A stretch of 64,000 bases of DNA, from IMG/VR virus record IMGVR_UViG_3300021957_000026, positions 1 through 64,000 of that record, one strand, 5' to 3'. Both the position numbers and the translations under genes were made by a program. Origin of the DNA: a virus. Of this stretch, positions 6,768 through 15,041 are shown piece by piece. The notes beneath the pieces were generated by a model, which saw only the letters and a program-made list of their open reading frames with translations, searched no databases and was not told the DNA's origin. The number at the start of each line of letters is the position of its first letter. Position 1 is the first letter of the stretch.

Positions 6768-9065
6768 TCAAGCTTTTTCTTTTATATCCGACAAGTTTAT
6801 CAATGATTGTCTCTCAAGCAGCTTGTCTGTAATAAATTTGTTGATTACAGACTCAATCTTTTCTTCCAAGATACTTAAAGACGATATTTTACTGCAAAAA
6901 TCTTTTATAAAATTAAATTTAAAATCTAGAGAAACACAGCTAGCAGAAAGAGAGTTCTTTATCTTATTCAATTTTTGCCACAAAACCCTCCTAATATCTT
7001 TCTCCGTCAACTTGTGAAGAAATAATTCACAATCAAAATATTGTTTTAACTCTGAGAAGACCACAGATTCAGGATCTTCCAAGTCTGAATTAAACCCCAT
7101 AGATTTCGACTCAACCAGAGAACTCGTCAAGAATATTTTGCAATTTGTAAAATCTGCTATATCGCCATTGCTCATCTGGATCTGACCTTCTTTAAATATC
7201 TGAGCGAACAAAGTCTTTGCTGATGCATGTACCTTGTGAAAATCATCTATAATAATTATACTATTAGGGTGTATATCAACCTTCTCGCACAAAGATGTAT
7301 TGTTATTCTTCTCTGAAGCTATCTTATAAGACGCCAATTCATCTGAAAAATGGACTCCGTTGTAAAACAATATATTAGCTCCACTTTTCTCTAAATCTTC
7401 TTTGAGTAAAGAGCAGAAAAAAGTCTTCCCTGTAGAAGATGCTCCACTTAGACAGTAAGTGCTTGGAGAAGAATTCTGCTTGTTGTTTAACTTAAAGTTA
7501 GAAATGAAAATCTCCTTTTCTAAATCTTTTATCATTTTCTTATGGCCAACAAAGGTCTTAGAAAGATTAGAGACGACATCTTCCAATATATTAGGTTTAC
7601 ATAAAGGATTCTCTTTCTTTGAATAAAAATCTTTTAAATGCTGAGTCGTTACTTCTGGAGCTGTATCAGACATCTTCTCAGACCAACTCTTTAACCTAGT
7701 ACTCATACAAGACATTAGATCTTGATAAACTCCTCCTGAAGAAATACTCGTTACGATTTCATCTTGGAGTTCTTTTATCTCTGGGTCTAAATCCCAATAA
7801 TTAACTTTAGATTGCGCCCCACAGTGATCTATAACATCTATAGCCTTATCTGGATAATACTTATTGGGAGTGTACTTCTCACAGTAGTCCATAACACTAT
7901 TTATAAATCCTTCTGAATATTCTACGCCATGAAAATCTTCATAATACTCTGTTATAGAAGGTAATATTTGCTTCATTTGAAACTTGGAGGGCTCCTTGAT
8001 AGTCACCCTTTCAAATCTACGGTCTAAAGCAGAATCTTTTTTAATTGTGTTTGTATATTCGTTTACAGTCGTCGCTCCAATACAACTGACTGTACCACGA
8101 GCCAATTCAGGTTTAAGGATGTTAGAAGCTTCAAGGGAATTTTCTGTAGTACCTCCCGCTCCGACTAACGTATGTATTTCATCTATAAAAATAATAATAT
8201 TATTATACTTTTTTACCTCGTTAACAAACTTCTCCAAACGCTCTTCAAATTGACCCCTATACTGAGTGCCTGCGACCATGCTAGACAAGCTCAGAGAATA
8301 AATAACTTTATTCGCTATTAACTCTGGGACTTCCCCGTTTACAATCTGAGAGGCTAAACCCTCAACAAGCGAAGTCTTACCTGTACCTGCTGGACCAACT
8401 AAAATAGCATTTGGCTTCTTCTTCCTACAGAGAATTGTAGCTATCTCAGAGATTTTATCGTCGAAATCGACTATTTTATCAAACTTTTTGTTTGCAGCTT
8501 TAATGTTTAAATTTTCAGAAAATTCAGCCAAGATCTTGTTTTCTTCAAACATATCTATTATATCATCTGGATAATCCACACTCTCTTCTTCAGCCCCTTC
8601 ATTTTCCAAGGAGAGATCAGAGTCTTTGATAAAAAGAGTAACATCTGTCACAATATCAGCCAAAATAGAATCAGACATTTCGGAGTCTAATTCTGCTATA
8701 CACTTAGGAGCAGTATCCCTGTTGAAGAAATTAAGCAGGAATATCTCTGGAGGGATATAGTCAAGATCATACACCTCGTAAGCAGTCTGCTCACAATTTT
8801 GAAAAAACTCCCTTACTTTAGGAGAATACCCCGAAGAACATTTTTTAGTCTTCTTTTTAGAATCGATAACTCTAGCAGAGTCATATCTAAGAATCTCAAT
8901 TAGACTATACTTTTCTAAAATTGAATCACAAGAAAGACTTGGGTTCGAAATAAAACTATGGAATAGAATGTCTAAGTCTAAATTATACCTATGAAGTTCC
9001 TCCGTAAGTGCTTTAGCATTCTCAATAACCCCCTTCATCCCCGCTGTAAATTTATACTCTGTCAT
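6768..9065 (-). CDS. Clp/Hsp100-type AAA+ ATPase with two ATPase domains
   Basis: The 765-residue protein has a diverged N domain (~1-180). The first AAA+ module has Walker A GPAGTGKT, Walker B IIFIDE, pore-loop-like region AGTQYRGQFEERL, sensor SCIGATTVNEY and arginine-finger segment DSALDRRFERV. These match ClpA/ClpB/ClpC D1. The second module has Walker A GASSTGKT and Walker B IIIIDDFHK. It lacks the GYVG pore loop, and the usual NRxD arginine-finger motif is replaced by sequence around QYFDCELFLHKL, so D2 is degenerate. No clear ClpP-docking IGF/IGL loop is visible. It overlaps the polymerase gene by 4 bases and may remodel replication or host protein complexes (inference). Confidence 0.85.
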   Translation of the reverse strand: MTEYKFTAGMKGVIENAKALTEELHRYNLDLDILFHSFISNPSLSCDSILEKYSLIEILRYDSARVIDSKKKTKKCSSGYSPKVREFFQNCEQTAYEVYDLDYIPPEIFLLNFFNRDTAPKCIAELDSEMSDSILADIVTDVTLFIKDSDLSLENEGAEEESVDYPDDIIDMFEENKILAEFSENLNIKAANKKFDKIVDFDDKISEIATILCRKKKPNAILVGPAGTGKTSLVEGLASQIVNGEVPELIANKVIYSLSLSSMVAGTQYRGQFEERLEKFVNEVKKYNNIIIFIDEIHTLVGAGGTTENSLEASNILKPELARGTVSCIGATTVNEYTNTIKKDSALDRRFERVTIKEPSKFQMKQILPSITEYYEDFHGVEYSEGFINSVMDYCEKYTPNKYYPDKAIDVIDHCGAQSKVNYWDLDPEIKELQDEIVTSISSGGVYQDLMSCMSTRLKSWSEKMSDTAPEVTTQHLKDFYSKKENPLCKPNILEDVVSNLSKTFVGHKKMIKDLEKEIFISNFKLNNKQNSSPSTYCLSGASSTGKTFFCSLLKEDLEKSGANILFYNGVHFSDELASYKIASEKNNNTSLCEKVDIHPNSIIIIDDFHKVHASAKTLFAQIFKEGQIQMSNGDIADFTNCKIFLTSSLVESKSMGFNSDLEDPESVVFSELKQYFDCELFLHKLTEKDIRRVLWQKLNKIKNSLSASCVSLDFKFNFIKDFCSKISSLSILEEKIESVINKFITDKLLERQSLINLSDIKEKA

Positions 9066-11623
9066 TTTCCTTTAGTATCCTTCAACTTCATTAAAACCTT
9101 TGTCTCTATAATCCTGATTGTATTCACGAAATGAGTAGAATCATTCTTAACGGCATTTAAAACTAAAATATCTTCTTTCTTTACTTTATTGTGCTCTAAA
9201 AAATTCGTAAGCTTCTCTTCCCTTCGATTGTCCATCAATAAAAACCTACAAGATGCAGTGTTATCGGAAGCTTCAATCAGCATATACTTATTCCCATTTT
9301 GAGAAGTCTTCGTGAAAAAATCTTTTACTTGGCAGACTGTTTTAAACAGAGTCTGATTAGATAATTCACCAATTTCTTTCAAAGACTGAACTTGCCCCCC
9401 CAAAGATTCGACGAAACAATCTCTTAGTTCATGAGAATAACTATAACCAAGCAAGCTGTTCTCATACCACCAGTCAGAAAATTTTTGATGTTTAATGTTC
9501 TCTTTGTACATCTCCCTGTACCTTGAGTATTTTTTCTTAAATGTCTCAAATCGACTCTGTTTCATGATGGGCCTGTTATCGTCACCCAAAGCTTGTGTCT
9601 CTACAACTTCTGAAATGGAGTTCAAGATATCAAACCCAAATCTTTCTCCCATCTTTACAAAATTTCTTTTTTCTCTATCAGTAAGCAAGTTAAATGATTG
9701 AGCTTCTAAAACTAGTCTACTTCTATCCTTATTGTCTTGGTCCATAGCCCCAGCTTGGATTAAAGCTGACAATATAGAAATATTAATTTTACATTCCTTA
9801 GCAGCTGTGAAAACCTCGTACTTATTGTTGAATTCCATGCCTCTGAAATCAACCAAGCTTTGCAGTGACTTTATGGAAATACCTTTGATGCTATTTAAGC
9901 CGTAACGAATATTCCCATCTTCGATCTTGAAGTTAATAGAAGATTTAAATAAACTAGGCGGTAAAAGCTTAACCCCAAAATCAGAAAGCTCTTCATTCAC
10001 TCCAGTAATAGTACCTAAAGGATCTGGCTCAAATTCAGAAGACTCAAGAACAGATAAGAAAAACTCTCTAGGATACTTGTATTTTAAATAAACTGTTTTC
10101 GCAGCCAAAGATGCGTAAGCAAAGCTGTGAGACTTATTAAAAGAGTAGTTCGCAGAAGCATCTAGAGCACTCCAATAAAAATCACTAATTTCAGAACTTA
10201 ACCCCAACCCCTCTGCAGCTTGATAAATCTTATCTTTCCAAGCTGGCATTTCATCAACCTTTTTCTTACCAACAATTCTACGAAGAACCTCTGCCTCCTC
10301 TAAAGTAAGCCCAAATACTTTATGAGCAATCTGCATTAATTGTTCTTGGTACAAAATAACATTCTTAGACCAAGAAAGAATCTCATCTAATTCTGGATGC
10401 AAGTTTAACTCTGTAGGCGAATACTTCTGTTGACAATAAGTATCTACAAATTGCAAAGCAGCAGGTCTACCTAAAGCCACAACATCAGAAAGCTCATCTA
10501 AATTTAATGGCTTAACTGTTTTGCATACTTGGAAGTTAGTATCCGCAGAGATTTGGAACAGGCCAACAGGATGATTAAAGTTTTGGAAGACCTCGTAAAC
10601 ATACTCGTCATTTGGATCGACATCTTCTATTGTGATTCCTATTTTTTCACAAGTTTTGTGAGCAATAGTCAAAGTACGAAGTCCCAAGATATCAAACTTA
10701 ACCATTAAGTCTGCTACATCGTTCATATCATAACCTGTAACTAAATCATCGTCTTTTGTCTTCTGAAGTGGGACCACATCTTGAATAGTTTGAGAACAGA
10801 TAGCGATACCTGAAGGATGCACTCCAGTATTCTTAATTAGATTTTCTATTTTTCTGGCGTTCTGATAAGTTACCGTGTTTTTCGAAGCCCATTGATCAAA
10901 CCTCTCGTTATCTTGCCTTGATTCCTCTAGAGAACATACCTTGCCATGTTGCTTGGGGATCATATCGCTGACTCTGTTAGCCTCGATCTCTTTAACAGCA
11001 TTGAAATATTTAGTAGCTTCCCTTATACAGAGTTTAGAAGAAAAAGTGTTAAAGGTTAAAATTTTTGCAGTCCTACCTTCATGCTTCTCTTCGATATATT
11101 CGATAACCTTTTGTCTTTTTTCGTAGCTGATATCTGTGTCAACATCTGGCAATAAACTCCCAACCAAGAACTCTTTACCTTTTAGATCCTTTACAGTCTT
11201 AGCTCGACTCTTAGATACAAATCTCTCAAAGAATAAACCATGAGGTATAGGATCAATATCTGTAACACCTAAAAGGTACAGCACAAGAGAACCTGCCGCA
11301 GATCCTCGACCAGCCCCTGTAGGGATATCGTTTTCATGGCAGTAATTTAAGATATCCCAGTTTAGTAAAATATAATCGGTAAACCCCAACTCCTCAAATG
11401 TTTCCAACTCCTGTTCCGCCCTCTCAAAGTAAACAGATTTATTAGGTTTTTTTACAAATCCTTTCTCTCGCAAAGCTCTTCTCGTAAGCTCATACATAAT
11501 CTCTTTTGTAGAGCTATCTGAATCTAAGCCTATAGAATCCAAAACTTTTTTATCAACCAGTGTCTTGGGGAGTTCTACCCCAGCTGGCTCACAATCATCG
11601 TAAGTGGTAAAATCTTCAAACAT
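9062..11623 (-). CDS. dnaE: DNA polymerase III alpha subunit, catalytic core (PHP domain encoded separately)
   Basis: This 853-residue protein begins where the linker after the PHP domain of DnaE would lie. It has GAGRGSAAGSLVLYLLGVTD (motif around 105-112), the catalytic pair in PDVDTD (D162, D164), NTGVHPSGIAI, the third catalytic aspartate in KFDILGLRTLT (D311) and YQEQLMQIAHKVFGLT. All three metal-binding aspartates are therefore present. The C-terminal ~120 residues look like the OB fold (VCQVKDFFTKTSQNGNKY). No PHP domain is present here; it is coded by 12224-12949 with an exonuclease gene between. The start ATG overlaps the exonuclease stop (TAATG), so translation is coupled. It replicates the phage genome. 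Confidence 0.92.
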   Translation of the reverse strand: MFEDFTTYDDCEPAGVELPKTLVDKKVLDSIGLDSDSSTKEIMYELTRRALREKGFVKKPNKSVYFERAEQELETFEELGFTDYILLNWDILNYCHENDIPTGAGRGSAAGSLVLYLLGVTDIDPIPHGLFFERFVSKSRAKTVKDLKGKEFLVGSLLPDVDTDISYEKRQKVIEYIEEKHEGRTAKILTFNTFSSKLCIREATKYFNAVKEIEANRVSDMIPKQHGKVCSLEESRQDNERFDQWASKNTVTYQNARKIENLIKNTGVHPSGIAICSQTIQDVVPLQKTKDDDLVTGYDMNDVADLMVKFDILGLRTLTIAHKTCEKIGITIEDVDPNDEYVYEVFQNFNHPVGLFQISADTNFQVCKTVKPLNLDELSDVVALGRPAALQFVDTYCQQKYSPTELNLHPELDEILSWSKNVILYQEQLMQIAHKVFGLTLEEAEVLRRIVGKKKVDEMPAWKDKIYQAAEGLGLSSEISDFYWSALDASANYSFNKSHSFAYASLAAKTVYLKYKYPREFFLSVLESSEFEPDPLGTITGVNEELSDFGVKLLPPSLFKSSINFKIEDGNIRYGLNSIKGISIKSLQSLVDFRGMEFNNKYEVFTAAKECKINISILSALIQAGAMDQDNKDRSRLVLEAQSFNLLTDREKRNFVKMGERFGFDILNSISEVVETQALGDDNRPIMKQSRFETFKKKYSRYREMYKENIKHQKFSDWWYENSLLGYSYSHELRDCFVESLGGQVQSLKEIGELSNQTLFKTVCQVKDFFTKTSQNGNKYMLIEASDNTASCRFLLMDNRREEKLTNFLEHNKVKKEDILVLNAVKNDSTHFVNTIRIIETKVLMKLKDTKGK

Positions 11624-12264
11624 TATAGTCCCATCGTTTTTTTAAGCTCAACAAAAACCTTGTAGCACATCTCAATATCGTACATGGCATTGTGTAATTT
11701 TTCCTCGTCGAAGTCAATCCCAAAGTATTTCAGAAGTTGATTCTGAGATACTCTAGACTTCAAGCTCCTGTCATGAATTATTTTGTATTGCCAACTAAGA
11801 AAGTTGTTTTTGGGCTTTCTTAATTCTTCTCTACATGCCTTACCTAAAGCACGAGTATCGTATATGCGATTAAGGTAAGAATAATCTGGAGTTTCCCCCA
11901 ACATTCTCTGCAATTCAGCTATCATATAAACATCAAATCCAAGTAGATTTTGCCCTATAACCTTGTATTGAGGATCGTACAAATATTTCTTAAAGTCACC
12001 CCATACTTTTCTAGGACTTTCTTTAACCTTATTATAATAATCCCAAGAAAAGCCTGTCAATTCTTCAATGTAAGGGGAAACCTCAAGGTTTTTAAAACTA
12101 ATATATCTATCATGTCTTTCTAGAACCCTGTTGCCTTCACAGACAATCCAAGCCAACTGCCAAGGTCTAGAAGAATGAAGATTTAATCCTTCTGTCTCCG
12201 TATCGAAGACAATATATTTTTGATTATACGGTAGCATCTTTATAAGACTCCCAACAGAATTCAT
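11623..12264 (-). CDS. DnaQ-like 3'-5' exonuclease (DEDDh)
   Basis: The product has 213 residues (204 if translation begins at the second ATG, 12237). Exo I is VFDTETEGLN (catalytic D and E), Exo II is GQNLLGFDVYMI, and Exo III is LHNAMYDIEMCYKVF with the H-x4-D of DEDDh nucleases. This is the proofreading family of Pol III epsilon. The gene starts within the last 41 bases of the PHP fragment and its stop overlaps the start of the polymerase core, so it is embedded in a split dnaE. The order PHP, exonuclease, polymerase resembles the domain order of PolC, although the polymerase itself is DnaE-like. It very likely proofreads for the split polymerase. Confidence 0.9.
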   Translation of the reverse strand: MNSVGSLIKMLPYNQKYIVFDTETEGLNLHSSRPWQLAWIVCEGNRVLERHDRYISFKNLEVSPYIEELTGFSWDYYNKVKESPRKVWGDFKKYLYDPQYKVIGQNLLGFDVYMIAELQRMLGETPDYSYLNRIYDTRALGKACREELRKPKNNFLSWQYKIIHDRSLKSRVSQNQLLKYFGIDFDEEKLHNAMYDIEMCYKVFVELKKTMGL

Positions 12265-12949
12265 CTGAACAGAAGTGATCTAAGTTAGGTTTGTGAAAAA
12301 CAGGCGATCTGCCACCAGAGCGATTACAAACAGCCTTGTACATTTGAAAAGCATGGAAGTCATCCTTGTTTTTGTAGAAAATACTTTTAGTCGGAATTGT
12401 CTTAATACCAGCTACACCACCATCTACAATAGTATTATCCAAATCTTCGATAGCTCTTTTTAATTGGAAATCAAACGGATGCTTGTTGTCCTCCGAGAAA
12501 TAAACATGGTCTAGATTATCTAGGTTTAAATGAGACATCCCAAAATGAAATAAATTATTATAAATATAAGAATCATAGAATGGGACTGCCACTTTAATAT
12601 CCAAGAAGTCTTCTTTAGTGTGATCCCCAAGTACCAGAGCTTTTTGAGTGCTAACATAAGCTTTCGTATAAAGATCTCTGATCTTCTTCATCCCCTTGTT
12701 ATTCTTCGCAAAGAAGATTAACTTACTAGGAACTTCGTCTGACTCGTCATTGATGACAGGAAGCCTAATGCCAAATATTAACTTAATACTTCTATCTCGA
12801 AAAGCCTCGTTAAACTTCCTAAAACCGTAGAAAGTGTCCTCGACCAAGACGACTTCTTTTAACGAATTTATCTCAGCGATATTTATAATATTGTCCAGCG
12901 TTAGGATAGACCTCCCTACGCTAAACTGGCTCTTAAACAGTGGGATCAC
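12224..12949 (-). CDS. DNA polymerase III alpha, separate PHP-domain fragment
   Basis: This 241-residue protein aligns by eye with the N-terminal PHP domain of DnaE: NIINIAEINSLKEVVLVEDT, then FRDRSIKLIFGIRLPV, later IKTIPTKSIFYKNKDDFHAF and a tail, FCSDEFCWESYKD, equal to the end of PHP. The usual first-strand HxHS metal-binding motif is replaced by FKSQFSVG, so catalytic PHP activity is probably lost and a structural role is likely. The start is GTG at 12949, nine bases after the upstream stop; no upstream ATG exists in frame. The missing C-terminal continuation begins in the gene at 11623. It presumably assembles with the core in trans. Confidence 0.8.
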   Translation of the reverse strand: MIPLFKSQFSVGRSILTLDNIINIAEINSLKEVVLVEDTFYGFRKFNEAFRDRSIKLIFGIRLPVINDESDEVPSKLIFFAKNNKGMKKIRDLYTKAYVSTQKALVLGDHTKEDFLDIKVAVPFYDSYIYNNLFHFGMSHLNLDNLDHVYFSEDNKHPFDFQLKRAIEDLDNTIVDGGVAGIKTIPTKSIFYKNKDDFHAFQMYKAVCNRSGGRSPVFHKPNLDHFCSDEFCWESYKDATV

Positions 12950-12958
12950 GCAATGATC

Positions 12959-14005
12959 TTAGAGAAGATCTTGATCCTTGTCAAATGAAAACGAAGGGCA
13001 TCCAGAATATTGCCTTTGCTCAACCTTAAATCCCTTCCCCTCTTCTTTCAAGACTTCTAGATCGCGCTTTGTATAAGAAGACTTTACATAATTGCCTTCT
13101 TTATCTACTAGCATAAAGTACTCAAAAGGAAACTTAAAAGGACAATGCCACATGAGATCCCCATTCTTTTTCAACTGCCCCACTCTGTCTGCTCTCCCGC
13201 AGACTATCTTGCCAGCAAAGCCATCTTCTTTTTTAGGATAACCCTTATCCCAAGCCAACCCACTTTTAGCTGTATGTTCGCTAAAGTTGTTTATAACTTG
13301 CTGGATCTCTGTTAAGAAATACTCAAACCCCTCTAGGTCAACATCGTCTAAACGCTCCATCTCCAAAAGACCCTCCCCCTTTAGGTCAAACTTCAAAAAC
13401 AAAAATTCCATCTGGCGCTTTAAATATTCTGGATAGAGATACTTTATCGCGAGACAGTACATAAAGTCTTGCATATTATCTGTATACTCCTTCCCCTCGA
13501 AGATACTCTTGGAGGTTTTAAAGTCACGGATAACAGCAGTCTTCTTTTTCTTAAAGAGAAAGAGCTTATCGATGAATCCTAATATTCGATAATTCTTACC
13601 TTCTTCATTTACAGAGATATCAAAGTCCTTCTCAGAAATACCTTCCGTAGGCTTGCCATTTTCATCTCCAAAAAAATCAAAATTTAAACCCTCAACTGTC
13701 ATCTTGTTGATCAAGTCCATATTTTCGAAATCCGAAATCTCGTACTTACTTGCGTACGCTTCCACCATTCTCTTAATCGGAGGGCTAACATTAATGTCCT
13801 GAGCTTTAATGATAGCCTTGTAGTGTTTCCTGTGCCTTGGATTCCCTAAGTTCTCGAAAATCGCATGACAGATTGTCCCTCTAAGAGAACCGTGATTGGA
13901 CTTGTCAGGTAACCTTAAATGATACTTAGCCCAGTATTGCCAAGTACAAGTTTGTAGTGTCTTTATCCTAGACGCTGATAATGGCTTATTGACTGTCTCA
14001 GGCAT
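12959..14005 (-). CDS. PD-(D/E)XK exonuclease, RecB/Cas4-like
   Basis: I start at the ATG at 14005 (MPETVNKPLSASRIK), which overlaps the primase stop by 8 bases; an in-frame upstream start lies inside the primase. The 348-residue product has the N-terminal LSASRIKTLQTCTWQYWAKY and GSLRGTICHAIFE (motif Q/H region). A nuclease core follows with LGFIDKLFLF, then VIRDFKTSK (the D-x-K of the PD-(D/E)XK motif) and MQDFMYCLAIKYLYP. C-terminal cysteines near GKIVCG and WHCPF, with the early Cys, could form the iron-sulphur cluster seen in AddB/Cas4-type nucleases, but spacing is atypical. It sits in the replication operon and probably processes DNA ends for recombination. Confidence 0.8.
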   Translation of the reverse strand: MPETVNKPLSASRIKTLQTCTWQYWAKYHLRLPDKSNHGSLRGTICHAIFENLGNPRHRKHYKAIIKAQDINVSPPIKRMVEAYASKYEISDFENMDLINKMTVEGLNFDFFGDENGKPTEGISEKDFDISVNEEGKNYRILGFIDKLFLFKKKKTAVIRDFKTSKSIFEGKEYTDNMQDFMYCLAIKYLYPEYLKRQMEFLFLKFDLKGEGLLEMERLDDVDLEGFEYFLTEIQQVINNFSEHTAKSGLAWDKGYPKKEDGFAGKIVCGRADRVGQLKKNGDLMWHCPFKFPFEYFMLVDKEGNYVKSSYTKRDLEVLKEEGKGFKVEQRQYSGCPSFSFDKDQDLL

Positions 14006-15041
14006 AGTGAAATTTAAACTTCTTTTCAAACTTCTTGAGATTAGCAGCAAAAGATTTATTGACTCCTTTTGTATTCATCTCTTTAGCGAAATCCAAAACA
14101 CGGGACATGGAGTCCTCATGAGACATATTGTAGCTAAAATCAACATATTTTTCTATATTTAATTTACTCATTTCCCCAAAATCATTTTCTGGAGGCGGGG
14201 AAAAATAAATATTCTCAAAATCAATTATATCAATTAATTTAAATATAGATTTAATAGCTCCTTGAAAGCCCCTGTTTGAATCTGATTCGAAATCATTATT
14301 AAAGGCTAAATAGATTTTGTTTATTGGTAGGGAGTTTAGCTTTGAGATAAACTTCGGAGAGATGTTCAACCCAAAAGAAACGAGTACATTTTTCACACCC
14401 GCTTCGTACAATGAGATACAGTCACCGATAGATTCCACTATGTGAACAGAACCAGAATCTATGATAGCATCTTGTATATCCTGTATAGAGAAAAATGGAT
14501 AAAACCAATTAGAACACTTGCCCATATGCAGCCATTTAGGTCTTTTGTCGTCCGTAACTTTCCTTCCAGAAAATCCATGTATGCGACCGTCCTGTCTCAA
14601 TATGGGGAAGATTACCCTCTGGTACATTTTCCCAGACATAGCCAACCCACAGCGAAACTTCTTTAATGTCGATTCTGAGATCCCTCTATCAAGGTAGAAA
14701 TCATAATGAGGTAGCAATCTATTTAAAGACGATGTTGGATATGTTTTTTCTTCAGTCAAAAGATTTTTTTTAGGGATTCTGTGATTAATTGTTACACTAT
14801 CCTTCTTGATATAAGAAGAAATGACTCCTTTGTCATTTGTATTTAAAGTCTTTTGGATGAGAAGTTCAAAAGGAAGAAACATAGAGTCTTCCACGAAGTC
14901 CTTCCATACACCCGTATCCTTATAGATTTGAAGAGCGGTAGAATTATCCCCCGCCCTATAAACAGCGTTGGTACGCCAGTAAGACCCATGATCTTTAAGC
15001 CTATAACCTAGATCTTCAAGGATTTCTCTATAATCAATCAT
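13998..15041 (-). CDS. DNA primase (TOPRIM, DnaG-like)
   Basis: This 347-residue protein has YLDRGISESTLKKFRCGL, IFPILRQDGRIHGFSGR and the TOPRIM motifs VESIGDCISLYEAGVKNVL (catalytic Glu) and YLAFNNDFESDSNRG (D-x-D-like pair, here with N-D). The zinc-binding domain typical of DnaG is short: an N-terminal region with GVWKDF resembles its C-terminal part, but no clear CHC2 cysteines are visible. The helicase-binding C-terminal domain is short. It overlaps dnaB upstream by 8 bases and the nuclease gene downstream. It would synthesise primers for lagging-strand replication. One acidic TOPRIM position reads N rather than D, which is common in phage primases. Confidence 0.85.
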   Translation of the reverse strand: MIDYREILEDLGYRLKDHGSYWRTNAVYRAGDNSTALQIYKDTGVWKDFVEDSMFLPFELLIQKTLNTNDKGVISSYIKKDSVTINHRIPKKNLLTEEKTYPTSSLNRLLPHYDFYLDRGISESTLKKFRCGLAMSGKMYQRVIFPILRQDGRIHGFSGRKVTDDKRPKWLHMGKCSNWFYPFFSIQDIQDAIIDSGSVHIVESIGDCISLYEAGVKNVLVSFGLNISPKFISKLNSLPINKIYLAFNNDFESDSNRGFQGAIKSIFKLIDIIDFENIYFSPPPENDFGEMSKLNIEKYVDFSYNMSHEDSMSRVLDFAKEMNTKGVNKSFAANLKKFEKKFKFHYA

